A stretch of 64,000 nt of DNA from Cinclus cinclus (lineage: Eukaryota; Chordata; Aves; Passeriformes; Cinclidae), in assembly GCF_963662255.1 (NCBI RefSeq), contig NC_085071.1, forward strand, positions 5,429,833 to 5,493,832. The letters run 5' to 3'. Each line of letters begins with the position of its first letter. Position 1 is the first letter of the stretch. The notes below the pieces were generated by a model. The model was not told the origin of the DNA. It was given only the letters and a program-made list of their open reading frames with translations, and did no database searches. Of this stretch, positions 34,740 to 46,599 are shown one piece after another. Both the position numbers and the translations under genes were made by a program.

Positions 34740-34935
34740 CGGCCAGACCAAAATCTCGATGCCCATGACCCGGTCCCGGTCTCGGTTCCGGTCCCGGGTC
34801 CCCCTCAGGCCTTCCCGCGCCTCAGCGCCGCCGCCTGGCGGGAATTGAGAGCGCGCATGCGCGGCACCGCCGGGGCGCAGTTCCGGGCAGGGCCGAGGGT
34901 TCGAATCCCGCCCGCGCTCTCCATGCTCTCGCTGG
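34740..34935. promoter_or_regulatory. CpG-rich block with NRF1 palindrome
   Basis: GC-rich with tandem ccggtcccggtctcggttcc-type sequence and an exact NRF1 palindrome GCGCATGCGC at 34853-34862. It could be an alternative promoter or a bidirectional regulatory element between the two genes. A tRNA B-box-like string (ggttcgaatcc, 34898-34908) is present without a matching A box. Confidence 0.45.
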
Positions 34936-34949
34936 TTCTCTTACATCTT

Positions 34950-35205
34950 TATGGATTTATTTACCCCGCATTGGTCAGGCCGCACCTTCAGTAGCGCGTT
35001 CAGTTCTGGGCCTCTCCAAGGCTCGTACAAGGTCAAGAAATAGGCCTTGTGTGAGCGGCTTGGGAGGGAGGCTCATGGCGGCCTCAGGGCTCTCCGTGAC
35101 CAGGAGCTTGTGGTGAGGTGAGGCCGGTCTGTGCTGCTGTGTGAAGAGTGAGCTCACCGAGAGGAAACGGCCTCAGGCTGACACAGGGCACACGTTCGCA
35201 GTAAA
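34950..35205 (+). mobile_element. CR1 LINE fragment
   Basis: Plus strand blocks cattggtcaggccgcacctt, gcgttcagttctgggcctct and, after a gap, gaggaaacggcctcaggctg match successive parts of the CR1 3' half. Diverged and internally shortened. Confidence 0.75.
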
Positions 35206-35829
35206 TACTCAAATCCTGCCATCCGGGGAAGGGGCTGCTTGGGGATGTTCTCAATGAGAAATTTAAAAAGTCTTGATTTGCTGTAGACGGAGCAAGCAGC
35301 GCTGGGGAACGTGAGGGGTCACTGCCCACTCCACCTGGGTTTGCAGCTTCTTCTTACAGTATGGTCTCTCGTTGTGATTTTTAACTTTGCCAGGTAAGCA
35401 ATGGTGGTGAATAAACATCTGTAACGTCTTTGGGTGATGGTCAGTCTCATAAACTCAATCAACCATGTGGTCTCGGTAGATAAAAACCAGCAAAAGTCGG
35501 GAACTCTGGTCTTTGTAGATAGGCAGCAACGATCAAACGAAGGCAGGAAATCTGATTTTGCAAACCGGTAGTAGATACAACTTGTTTAGAAAACACAATA
35601 TTCATAACAGGGGGATTTAAAACAGAATGATTTGATCGTATATTTTCCTCAATCTAATGTTCACGCTTCACTTCAGACCCCACTACTCCGATTTATACAA
35701 ACCCCAATACTTTTACGATTAAGACGCATCTTTGACCAGTTATCACAGGGATTACAACGGGAGGGCGGAGTGGAAGAGTAATTCTCTTCCCCCACGCACC
35801 TATTCCGTGACTCCATCATTTCCCGCTCT
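35206..35829. other. Intergenic DNA, no gene seen
   Basis: Unique AT-rich sequence. A donor-like ccaggtaagc occurs at about 35391-35400 with no partner exon recognised. Confidence 0.4.
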
Positions 35830-36056
35830 TACACCTCCCCTCACGCCATTCCTGAGGGGGGGTGGGGGGGGAGACACCGAGCTCTGCGCATGCGCGGGGC
35901 GATCCCGCCGCGCTTCCCCCCTCACATCCACCCGGGAGGTGGGCGGGACTTCCGGCGCGGCACTTCCGGCCCCCGGGCGCTGCGCGGGCGGTGTGGCCGC
36001 TGCGCTCCCGCCGCCGTCCCCGGCCCGGCCCGGCCTCACTTCCCCGGCACCGCCTC
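35830..36056 (+). promoter_or_regulatory. KHDRBS1: KHDRBS1 CpG-island promoter and 5' UTR
   Basis: A CpG-dense block continues into exon 1. It has an NRF1 palindrome TGCGCATGCGC (35885-35895) and two ETS/GABPA-type ACTTCCGG motifs (35948-35955 and 35962-35969), 14 bp apart and about 90-110 bp before the start codon. No TATA box is visible. This is the typical layout of a housekeeping CpG-island promoter. The transcription start is probably close to the ETS pair, by analogy with such promoters. Confidence 0.7.
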
Positions 36057-36345
36057 ATGCAGCGCCGCGACGACCCCACAGGCCGCTTATCTCGAGGGCA
36101 AGGTCCCGGTAGTCGCGCGCCGCCGCCGCGCCGGCCGCCCCGTGGCGGAGGGGCCCGCGGAACCGCCAGCGGGGCGCAGCCGCCGCCCGGTGGGGCCGCG
36201 GCCGGCGGAGCCTCAGGGCAAGGGGGTTCGGCGCAGATGGTTGGAGGTAAAATGGAGCCTGAGAACAAGTACCTGCCCGAGCTGATGGCCGAGAAGGACA
36301 GCCTGGATCCGTCCTTCACGCACGCCATGCAGCTCCTCACCGCAG
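36057..36345 (+). CDS. KHDRBS1: KHDRBS1 exon 1 (N-terminal tail and QUA1 start)
   Basis: Encodes residues 1-96 of Sam68, a STAR-family RNA-binding protein that controls alternative splicing and acts as a Src-kinase adaptor in the nucleus. The start is set by MQRRDDP, which matches the mammalian N-terminus. A Gly/Ala/Pro/Arg-rich disordered tail (about residues 8-64) is followed by [16 protein letters not shown], the start of the QUA1 dimerisation helix, ending in THAMQLLTA. The tail is roughly 30 residues shorter than in human from memory and lacks a clear counterpart of the first proline-rich SH3 ligand. The donor is GCAG before GTACCG and leaves one base of a split Glu codon. Confidence 0.96.
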
Positions 36346-37989
36346 GTACCGGGAGAAGGGAGAGGGCAGCGGGTCCCGGTGGCCGCTCTGGCTCCGGTGC
36401 GACAGGGGGGTTCAAATGAGGTATTTGTCTGTGTAATCGCAGCTTGACCCGTAGGGTTGGAGCGTGTTTCATTGGTGGTTATATTGTATTGTGTTAGTCA
36501 TTGCGGTGTGGCCTCAGCCGGAGAGGAGAATCAAAAACCCTCGCGGGCTGAGATTGCAGTTGAATAATTGAAAGAAGATGTGATGGTAATAGTAAATACG
36601 CTGATAATAATGGTAATTGCGGCGTTGAGAGGGAGTAGAAACAAGCGATGCCCATCCCATTCCATCCCCGAGATCCTTCCAGTTTGGAATTCCGGAATTC
36701 CAGATGGGAATGAGAGCCGGGGGGGATGGGATGTCCCTTCGGTTCAGGTGACCTGTCCTTGCCACGCTCCCCCTGCTCTGGGGACAGCTCCTCTCTTTTA
36801 CTGAGAAATCTTGGGGTACACCCTGCTCGGGAATAGCCGAAATAGCAAGGGTGTTGATAATGTGATGGCCATAAAAATCCCTAAAAAACAGCTCTTAAGA
36901 ATAAAAAAAGCTCCGTGCCAGCCGAAATCAGGGCAGCCCTTCCATCCGTGGAGGAGAGAAAAACTAGGAAAAAAAAAAAAAAAAGCCATGGGAGCGATGA
37001 TGGAATCCCAGCGAGCCATGTCTAGGATATTTTATTTTATTTTATTTTATTTTTTTCTTTTTTTTCTTCCTGGCTGGAAATTGGTGCCCGCCGAGCTTTC
37101 GGCTCGTGCGGAAGCCGAGGAAGGAAGGAAGGGCTGGAAATGGCAGTCTTTGTTCTGTGCCCAGCCGAGCCTTCTCCTTCTCCAGAGCCTCTGTCCAATC
37201 GCTTGGCAGCTCGGATTTCCCTGCATCTCCTCTGCTGCACCGCCTTCGGGGCCTCCATCCCACCCATTCAGCTGCTTCCAAACACCGGAGTCAGCTTAAA
37301 AAAAAAAAAAAAAAAAAAATTTAAAATAAGTTCAAAATATTCCCAACCACTTTGTGCGCTCCGGGAGGCTCTCAGAGCAAGGATCTGTTTAGATCTGATC
37401 TCCCCGGTGCTTTGTTTAGTGGGGTTTTTTTTTGTTTTGTTTTGTTTTTCTTTAATTATTTATTTTGTCAGGGTTTAAAAATGCAGAGTTTTGAGGTTTT
37501 ACCACTTTGTTTTATGCAGGGAATAATTCTTGGGGATTGTTTTCTCTCCCGTTGTGCAGACAAGAGGGAGAGATCGTCACGGCATCACCCGCCAGCACCT
37601 TGATCTTAATAAATGAGTTTTATAATCTAATTTCCCATCACTTTAATGATTTTTGATTAATAAAATTCCTCAGCCAGCTCGGCTGTGATGCCTCCCAGGC
37701 AAAGGAAATCCCAGGAGTTTGCAAATTCCCACACAAAGAGCAGCGTCCTGCAAAACCTCCCTCACTTGAGAGGTGTAATAAGGATTTAGGAGGGGTTGTT
37801 TTTTATTAATTTCAAAATTGCTGATTGCAACTTTGGGAGATTTAAAACTGGAGCAGTTCCAGCTGTGGATGTTTTGAAAATCACTTTTTTTTGTTTGTTT
37901 GTTTGTTTTTGGGAGCGTTCACAGTCCCTGTTCAGGGTGAGCTGAGCAGGAAAACAATGAGGAAAGATTTGAGGTAAAATGGTGGGTTA

Positions 37990-37995
37990 GGTAAT

Positions 37996-38042
<47 letters not shown>

Positions 38043-38045
38043 TTG
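37990..38045. repeat. (TTTA)n microsatellite
   Basis: About 13 uninterrupted tttatttatt-type tetramers. Confidence 0.98.
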
Positions 38046-39129
38046 CTTGGATGATCCCCAGAGTGCTCTGGATTCCTTGGAATTTCAGTCTGGGCCAAAG
38101 CTGTGATGCACAGAGCCAGCACAACTCCAGCAAAATGACTTCCAGATACAGAAATGATCCCGAGTGTCAGCAGAATTCCTATTCCAGCCTTTTTTTTTTT
38201 AATCTTTATCCCAGAAGTGGAAGTTGCTCAGCCTGTCTGCCTCGGGGAGGGAGCCCTGCAGAAATTCTGCATTAATTTCTTGTCAAACAGCATCTTAAAG
38301 TTGTCTGAAATACTGTGGTGGTTCTGTATTTTTAGAGGGAATTATTTTGGGGTTTTTCTTTTTTTTTTTTTTTTGGGAGCAAGGGCCTGGCAGTGATGGG
38401 ATTCCTATTGATTCCAGGGACTGTGGTGTGGAAGTGACCACACTGAGGGTTCTGTTATCCTAAAGAGAAACTGAAAACTGGGATTTCTTGCATTTTCAAA
38501 TGTAATCCACGTTTCCCTCCTGGGATTTGGGGTTTGTGTGATCTTCCTTTTCCACAGGAACAAGGAATTTTATTTTTTTTTTCCCATTGGGATTTCCTGT
38601 GGAAAGAGCAGGGGGAGCTGCTGATGGTGTGAATATTTCTGCTTCCCTGCTTTGGGAAAATGGGACATAATCCATCTGTGTGTCAGCCAGGTGTGAGTTT
38701 TTGGGTTTTTTTGGGAATTTTCGCTGGTTTTATTTCCTGGAGCAGCTCCAAGGGGAAAGGGCTGAGCTTGCCCGGGGATGTGAGAGCTGTGTTGGGGTGA
38801 GGAGGGAATGAGAGCAGGAAGGAGCTGCAGGTGCTGGGGGAATCCCACAGGGAATTCCCTGCTGGATCCAGGCCAGGTTGAGGCGTTCCTGGCCATGGGA
38901 AAGGCTGGGTGGGAATGTCACAGGGACGGGTGGCGGCTCCTGGGAGCCCAGCAGGGATCAGGGATGAGAATTGTCACCCTGAGGCTCCTTCCAGGGGTCC
39001 AGGCTCTCCTGACTCGGAGATCCCCTCAGTTCCTGCCTTCCCAGGTGCTGAGCTGTCCCCAGCTCGCTCAGCTCCCGTGTTCTGGAACCTTTTCACTGCT
39101 GCTCTTCTCAGGTTGGGCTTTGTTCAGCT

Positions 39130-41165
39130 GTAGCGATGTTCCCATTCCCAGGAGTCCCAGTGCTGGGGCCATTCCCATTCCCAGTGCTGGGGCCATTCCC
39201 ATTCCCAGTGCTGGGGCCATTCCCATTCCCAGTGCTGGGGCCATTCCCAGTGCTGGGGCCATTCCCAGTGCTGGGGCCATTCCCATTCCCAGTGCTGGGG
39301 CCATTCCCATTCCCAGTGCTGGGGCCATTCCCATTCCCAGTGCTGGGGCCATTCCCATTCCCAGTGCTGGGGCCATTCCCATTCCCAGTGCTGGGGCCAT
39401 TCCCAGTGCTGGGGCCATTCCCAGTGCTGGGGCCATTCCCATTCCCAGTGCTGGGGCCATTCCCATTCCCAGTGCTGGGGCCATTCCCATTCCCAGTGCT
39501 GGGGCCATTCCTATTCCCAGTGCTGGGGCCATTCCCAGTAATCCCAGTGCTGGGACCATTCCCAGTGTTCTGACCATTCCCAGTAATCCCAGTGCTGGGA
39601 CCATTCCCAGTGTTCTGACCATTCCCAGTAATCCCAGTGCTGGGACCATTCCCAGTGTTCTGACCATTCCCATTCCCAGTACTGGGACCATTCCCAGTGT
39701 TCTGACCATTCCCAAGAATCCCAGTGCTGGGACCATTCCCAGTACTGGGACCATTCCCAGTGTTCTGACCATTCCCATTCCCAGTGTTCTGACCATTCCC
39801 ATTCCCAGTGTTCTGACCATTCCCATTCCCAGTGTTCTGACCATTCCCAAGAATCCCAGTGCTGGGACCATTCCCAGTACTGGGACCATTCCCAAGAATC
39901 CCAGTACTGGGACCATTCCCAGTGTTCTGACCATTCCCAAGAATCCCAGTGCTGGGACCATTCCCAGTGTTCTGACCATTCCCATTCCCAGTACTGGGAC
40001 CATTCCCAGTGTTCTGACCATTCCCATTCCCAGTGTTCTGACCATTCCCATTCCCAGTACTGGGACCATTCCCAGTGTTCTGACCATTCCCAAGAATCCC
40101 AGTGCTGGGACCATTCCCAGTACTGGGACCATTCCCAAGAATCCCAGTGCTGGGACCATTCCCAGTGTTCTGACCATTCCCATTCCCAGTACTGGGACCA
40201 TTCCCAGTGTTCTGACCATTCCCAGTGTTCTGACCATTCCCATTCCCAGTACTGGGACCATTCCCAGTGTTCTGACCATTCCCAAGAATCCCAGTGCTGG
40301 GACCATTCCCAGTACTGGGACCATTCCCAGTGTTCTGACCATTCCCATTCCCAGTGTTCTGACCATTCCCATTCCCAGTACTGGGACCATTCCCAGTGTT
40401 CTGACCATTCCCAAGAATCCCAGTGCTGGGACCATTCCCAGTGTTCTGACCATTCCCATTCCCAGTACTGGGACCATTCCCAGTGTTCTGACCATTCCCA
40501 AGAATCCCAGTGCTGGGGCCATTCCCATTCCCAGTGCTGGGGCCATTCCCAGTGCTGGGGCCATTCCCAGTGCTGGGGCCATTCCCAGTGCTGGGGCCAT
40601 TCCCATGAATCCCAGTGCTGGGGCCATTCCCATTCCCAGTGCTGGGGCCATTCCCATTCCCAGTGCTGGGGCCATTCCCAGTGCTGGGACCATTCCCATG
40701 AATCCCAGTGCTGGGACCATTCCCATTCCCAGTGCTGGGGCCATTCCCAGTGCTGGGGCCATTCCCAGTGCTGGGGCCATTCCCAGTGTTCTGACCATTC
40801 CCACGAATCCCAGTGCTGGGACCATTCCCAGTGTTCTGACCATTCCCATTCCCAGTACTGGGACCATTCCCAGTGTTCTGACCATTCCCAAGAATCCCAG
40901 TGCTGGGACCATTCCCAGTACTGGGACCATTCCCAGTGTTCTGACCATTCCCATTCCCAGTACTGGGACCATTCCCAGTGTTCTGACCATTCCCATTCCC
41001 AGTACTGGGACCATTCCCAGTGTTCTGACCATTCCCATTCCCAGTACTGGGACCATTCCCAGTGTTCTGACCATTCCCATTCCCAGTACTGGGACCATTC
41101 CCAGTGTTCTGACCATTCCCAAGAATCCCAGTGCTGGGACCATTCCCATTCCCATCTCTGTGACC
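39130..41165. repeat. Minisatellite, 18-bp and 24-bp units
   Basis: Units are cccagtgctggggccatt (18 bp), the same with an extra cccatt (24 bp), and cccagtgttctgaccatt, plus cagtactgggaccatt and agaatc/gtaatc spacers. Left (39130-39540) and right (40500-40790) blocks use the gggg form, and the centre uses gttctgacc and tactgggacc, a clear higher-order structure. Every unit length is a multiple of six, so both strands carry open frames of about 600-850 residues. They have no domain and no splice logic and are artefacts. Confidence 0.97.
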
Positions 41166-41619
41166 ATTCCAGCAAAATCCCCCAAATCAGAGCTGGCAGC
41201 CCAGAAATCCGAGGCTGGAATCCCAGGGTATATTTTGGGGAGGGAAACAGTGGGATCAGGATTGCCAAATTCCTGGAATGCAGCCAGGAATTTCCTCAGA
41301 GGTGCCACCCCCAAATCCTTTAGGGTTTGGGCTTTTTTGGGTTGTTTTTAGGGGTCGGTATAATTTGATTTTTTGAGCTGAAGGTTCCATTCTTACAACT
41401 CAAGTGTCCCAGAGCACGGCTGAGCAAATCCAGGGTTTTTTCTGGATTTGGGTTTTTAGGGAAGAGCTCAGGTTTAGCTGAGGAGCAGGAGTGGAGAGCA
41501 GCAGCGTTCCCAAAAAAACCCTTTAGGTGTTTGGGAATCCTGGGGAGCACCCACAGCATCCATGGAAAAGCCACTGATGTCACCAGCGTGGCATTCCTTG
41601 TGCAAGCAGGGAAAAAAAA

Positions 41620-42095
41620 AAAACAAAAATCCCAAAAAGTCTTTGGGAATGGGGCTTGATCAATGAAGGTAAAAAAAAAAAAAATCCCAAAAAATCTTTG
41701 GGAATGGGGCTTGATCAATGAAGGTAAAAAAAAAAAAAAAAAATCCCAAAAAATCTTTGGGAATGGGGCTTGATCAAAGAAGGTAAAAAAAAAAAAATCC
41801 CAAAAAATCTTTGGGAATGGGGCTTGATCAATGAAGGTAAAAAAAAAAAAAAATCCCAAAAAATCTTTGGGAATGGGGCTTGATCAATGAAGGTTAAAAA
41901 AAAAAAAATTCCCAAAAAATCTTTGGGAATGGGGCTTGATCAATGAAGGTAAAAAAAAAAAATTCCCAAAAAATCTTTGGGAATGGGGCTTGATCAATGA
42001 AGGTTAAAAAAAAAAAAATCCCAAAAAATCTTTGGGAATGGGGCTTGATCAATGAAGGTTAAAAAAAAAAAATCCCAAAAAATCTTTGGGAATGG
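41620..42095. repeat. Tandem repeat of about 57 bp (first part of the intron 1 distal array)
   Basis: Nine units contain ctttgggaatggggcttgat, caatgaaggtaaaaaaaaaa and atcccaaaaaat. Each carries gaaggtaaaa, which resembles a 5' splice site. Confidence 0.93.
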
Positions 42096-44225
42096 ATCTT
42101 GATCAATCCAATTAAAAACTGAAAAAATCCAAAAATATTCAGGGATGGATCTGGATCCCTCCAGGTAAAAAAACCAAAAAAATCCCAAAAAAACTTCAGG
42201 AATGGATCTGGATCCTTCCAGGTAAAAAAACCAAAAACATCCCAAAAAATCTTCAGGAATGGATCTGGATCCTTCCAGCAAAAAATCCCAAAAATCTTCA
42301 GGAATGGGTCTTGATCAATCCAATTAAAAAAAACCAAAAATCCCAAAAAACTTCAGGAATGGATCTGGATCCTTCCAGGTAAAAAAAACCAAAAATATCC
42401 CAAAAAATCCCAAAAATCTTCAGGAATGGATCTGGATCCTTCCAGGTAAAAATCCCAAAAAATCCCAAAAAACTTCAGGAATGGATCTGGATCCTTCCAG
42501 GTAAAAAAACCAAAAAAATCCCAAAAAATCTTCAGAAATGGATCTGGATCCTTCCAGGTAAAAAAATCAAAAAAATCCCAAAAGTTTTCAGGAATGGGTC
42601 TTGATCAATCCAATTAAAAAAATTCCAAAAATCCCAAAAAACTTGAGGAATGGATCTGGATCCTTCCAGGTAAAAAAACCAAAAAATCTTCAGGAATGGA
42701 TCTTGATCAATCCAATTAAAAAACCAAAAATCCCAAAAAATCTTCAGGTATGGATCAGGATCCTTCCAGGTAAAAAAACCAAAAAAATCCCAAAAAATCC
42801 CAAAAAATCTTCAGGAATGGATCTTGATCCTTCCAGCAAAAAATCCCAAAAATCTTCAGGAATGGATCTGGATCCTTCCAGGTAAAAATCCCAAAAAATC
42901 CCAAAAAACTTCAGGAATGGATCTGGATCCTTCCAGGTAAAAATCCCAAAAAATCCCAAAAAACTTCAGGAATGGATCTGGATCCTTCCAGGTAAAAAAT
43001 CCCAAAAAATTTCTGGAATGGGTCTTGATCCCTCCAGGTAAAAAAACCAGAAAAATCCCAAAAAATCTTCAGGAATGGATCTGGATCCTTCCAGGTAAAA
43101 AATCCCAAAAAATCTTCAGGAATGGATCTGGATCCTTCCAGGTAAAAAATCCCAAAAAATCTTCAGGAATGGATCTGGATCCTTCCAGCAAAAAATCCCA
43201 AAAAATCCTCAGGAATGGATCTGGATCCTTCCATGTAAAAAAACCAAAAAATTCCCAAAAAATCTTCAGGAATGGATCTGGATCCTTCCAGGTAAAAAAT
43301 CCCAAAAATTTTCTGGAATGGATCTTGATCAATCCAATTAAAAAAAACCAAAAATCCCAAAAAAGTTCAGGAATGGATCTGGATCCTTCCAGGTAAAAAA
43401 TACCAAAAAAATCCCAAAAGTTTTCAGGAATGGGTCTTGATCAATCCAATTAAAAAAATTCCAAAAATCCCAAAAAACTTGAGGAATGGATCTGGATCCT
43501 TCCAGGTAAAAAAACCAAAAAAATCCCAAAAAATCCCAAAAAAATCTTCAGGAATGGATCTGGATCCTTCCAGCAAAAAATCCCAAAAATTTTCTGTAAT
43601 GGATCTGGATCCTTCCAGGTAAAAATCCCAAAAAATCCCAAAAAACTTCAGGAATGGATCTTGATCAATCCAATTTTAAAAAAACAAAAATCCCAAAAAT
43701 CTTCAGGAATGGATCTGGATCCTTCCAGGTAAAAATCCCAAAAAATTTCTGGAATGGGTCTTGATCCCTCCAGGTAAAAAAATCAAAAAAATCCCAAAAG
43801 TTTTCAGGAATGGATCTGGATCCTTCCAGGTAAAAAATCCCAAAAATTTTCTGGAATGGATCTTGATCCTTCCAGGTAAAAATCCCAAAAAATCCCAAAA
43901 AACTTCAGGAATGGATCTGGATCCTTCCAGGTAAAAAAAACCAAAAAAATCCCAAAAATCTTCAGGAATGGATCTGGATCCCTCCAGGTAAAAAATCCCA
44001 AAAAATCCCAAAAAATCTTCAGGAATGGATCTGGATCCTTCCAGGTAAAAAATCCCAAAAATTTTCTGGAATGGATCTTGATCCTTCCAGGTAAAAATCC
44101 CAAAAAATCCCAAAAAACTTCAGGAATGGATCTGGATCCTTCCAGGTAAAAAAAACCAAAAAAATCCCAAAAAAATCCCAAAAAAGTTCAGGAATGGATC
44201 TGGATCCTTCCAGGTAAAAATCCCC
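42095..44225 (+). repeat. Tandem repeat of about 45-60 bp with back-to-back splice-like motifs
   Basis: About 40 units contain tcttcaggaatggatctgga then tccttccaggtaaaaa and (aa)atccca spacers. In most units an acceptor-like cttcag is followed 22 bases later by ccag/gtaaaa, a strong donor match. The array ends about 140 bp before KHDRBS1 exon 2. Variants end tccagcaaaaa and so have lost the GT, or carry gatcaatccaattaaaaa. Confidence 0.93.
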
Positions 44226-44363
44226 CCAAAAAACCAACAACAACAAAAAAAAAAAATAAAATAAATAAATAAAATCTCGAGAACGTCTCTCTTGATCACT
44301 ATAAAATTAATATAAAAATATTCCAAATTTTTTTTTTTTTTTTTTATTTTTTCTCTCCTTCAG

Positions 44364-44491
44364 AAATAGAAAAAATTCAGAAAGGTGAGAGCACAAAGAA
44401 GGATGAAGAAGAAAATTACCTGGATTTATTTTCTCACAAGAACATGAAGCTGAAGGAACGAGTTCTGATCCCTGTCAAACAATATCCCAAG
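44364..44491 (+). CDS. KHDRBS1: KHDRBS1 exon 2 (QUA1 end, start of KH domain)
   Basis: Completes Glu97 and encodes residues 97-139: [43 protein letters not shown]. The first part closes the QUA1 homodimerisation region. [12 protein letters not shown] is the first strand of the maxi-KH domain. The acceptor is ctctccttcag, the donor GTGAGG in phase 0. Sequence is nearly identical to mammals. Confidence 0.97.
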
Positions 44492-46471
44492 GTGAGGGGA
44501 CAACAACAACCAAAAAAAAAACCAAAAAAAAATTTAAAAATCCAAATTTTCCCTTTTTTTCTGAGGTGGGATTTTATACCCGCCAAAACAGCAGCAAAAA
44601 AAAAAAAAAAATTAAAAAAAAAACCAAAATTCCATATTTAAAATAAATTTATTTTTCGATAATTATCATTTTCTTCACAGGGTTTTTATTGCTCATATAT
44701 TGAATTTTTATCTTTTTCGTGCTGGGATTGATGGAAATGAGAATTCCAGATGTGGATTTTAAGGGTTTTTTTTTTATTTATTTAATATTTTTAAATATAT
44801 CTAATTTTTTTTAATATATATATATATTTATATTTAATTTTGGGAAAGGTTGGATGGAAAGTTGCAGAGGAAAGGGGTTGGAATGGAAATATTGAATTGA
44901 TGTTGATTTATTTTTATTTTTCTGCTGGTGGTTTTTGATTTTTTTTTTTTTTTTTTAATGGAAGGAACTGAAATTTTTCCTTTAAAAAATGAAAATTTCC
45001 CTTTAAAAAATGAAAATTTCCCTTTAAAAAATGAAAATTTCCCTTTAAAAAATGAAAATTTCCCTTCAAAAATGAAAATTTCCCTTTAAAAAATGAAATT
45101 TTCCCTATAAAAAATGAAATTTTCCCTATAAAAAATGAAATTTTTCCTTTAAAAAATGAAATTTTCCTTTAAAAAATTAATTTTTCCTTTAAAAAAATTA
45201 TATTTTCCTATAGAAAATTAAATTTTCCTTTAAAAAATCAAATTTTCCTTTTGAAAATGAACTTTTCCTTTAAAAAATCAAATTTTCCTTTTGAAACTGA
45301 AATTTTTCCTTTAAAAAATTAATTTTTCCTTTAAAAAATTAAATTTTCTTTTGAAAATGAAATTTTTCCTTTAAAAAATTAAATTTTACTTTAAAGAATC
45401 AAATTTTCCTTTGGAAAATGAAATTTCTCTTTAGAAACTTTAATTTTCCTTTTTAAACTGAATTTTTCCTTTAAAAAATTAAATTTTCCTTTAGAAAATT
45501 AAATTTTCCTTTGGAAACTTTAATTTTCCAATTTTCCAATTTTCCAATTTTCAATTTTCCAATTTGAAATTTGCAATTTTTCAATTTTTGAATTTTCAAT
45601 TTGAAATTTTAAATTTTTGAATTTTCAATTTTTAAATTTTAAATTTTCCATTTTTCAATTTTTAAATTTGAAATTTTTCAATTTTGGAAGTTGAAATTTT
45701 CAAATTGAAATTTAAAATTTTTGAATTTGAAATTTGAAAATTTTTCAGTTTGAAATTTTCAGTTTTTCAATTTTCATTTTGTAATTTTCCATTTTTCAAT
45801 TTGAAATTTTTAATTTTTGAAATTTTAAATTTTCAATTTTTTCAATTTTTCAATTTGAAATTTTCATTTTGTTATTTTCAATTTTTGAATTTGAATTTTT
45901 CAATTTTCAATTTTTCAATTTGAAATCTGAAATTTTCAATTTTTGAATTTGAAATTTTCAATTTTTCAATTTGAAATTTGAAATTTTCATTTTGTAATTT
46001 TCAATTTTTGAATTTGAATTTTTCAATTTTTTCAATTTGAAATTTTCAATTTTTCAATTTGAAATTTTCATTTTGTAATTTTCAATTTTTGAATTTGAAT
46101 TTTTCAATTTTTTCAATTTGAAATTTTCAATTTTTCAATTTGAAATTTGAAATTTTCATTTTGTAATTTTCAATTTTTGAATTTGAATTTTTTAATTTTC
46201 AATTTTTCAATTTTTCAATTTGAAATTTGAAATTTTCAATTTTTCAATTTGAAATTTGAAATTTTCATTTTGTAATTTTCAATTTTTGAATTTGAATTTT
46301 TTAATTTTCAATTTTTCAATTTTCAATTTTTCAATTTTCAATTTTTCAATTTGAAATCTTTCCTGCCCTTTTTTTTTTTTTTAAACTGAGTATAAATTGA
46401 AAAGTGATTTTTATTAATTCTATTTTAATTTTTTTTTTAATTATTATTTTTTTTTTTTTCTTTATTTCCAG
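44492..46471 (+). other. KHDRBS1: KHDRBS1 intron 2
   Basis: AT-rich. 44975-45530 is a diverged array of about 21-23 bp units (gaaaatttccctttaaaaaa). 45530-46350 is A/T low-complexity DNA (caatttttcaatttgaaatt units). No other feature seen. Confidence 0.9.
44975..46350. repeat. AT-rich tandem and low-complexity block
   Basis: Two successive types: tttccctttaaaaaatgaaa units, decaying along the array, then short aatttttcaatttgaaattt strings in irregular order. Confidence 0.9.
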
Positions 46472-46588
46472 TTCAATTTTGTTGGGAAGATTTTGGGACC
46501 CCAAGGAAACACCATTAAGAGACTTCAGGAAGAAACTGGAGCTAAAATTTCAGTTTTGGGGAAAGGTTCCATGAGAGATAAAGCCAAG
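46472..46588 (+). CDS. KHDRBS1: KHDRBS1 exon 3 (KH core with GPQG loop)
   Basis: Encodes residues 140-178: [43 protein letters not shown] at 148-151 is the GXXG loop that holds the RNA backbone; the surrounding helices form the KH core that binds U/A-rich RNA. Donor GTGAGA, phase 0 on both sides. The end of this exon (aaaggttccatgagagataa) resembles a segment repeated about ten times in the next intron. Confidence 0.98.
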
Positions 46589-46599
46589 GTGAGAAAAAT

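Larger units (their letters stand above)
36346..44363 (+). other. KHDRBS1: KHDRBS1 intron 1
   Basis: Eight kilobases. 36346-39125 is mostly unique, with A/T tracts, a (TTTA)n microsatellite and no recognised exon. 39130-41165 and 41620-44225 are large arrays, listed separately; 41165-41620 is unique. The intron ends with a pyrimidine tract and ctccttcag. Confidence 0.9.

Noticed and set aside
34847..34921. tRNA-like segment: perfect B box (ggttcgaatcc) with 7-bp complementary ends (gagagcg / cgctctc) 75 bp apart
   Set aside because: No A box, the T-stem leaves three extra bases before the acceptor strand, and no plausible D arm or anticodon arm folds. Probably chance in a CpG-rich block or a very decayed tRNA-derived element.
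38808..41351. 847-residue plus-strand frame in KHDRBS1 intron 1
   Set aside because: Translation of 18/24-bp minisatellite units; both strands are equally open and there is no recognisable protein.
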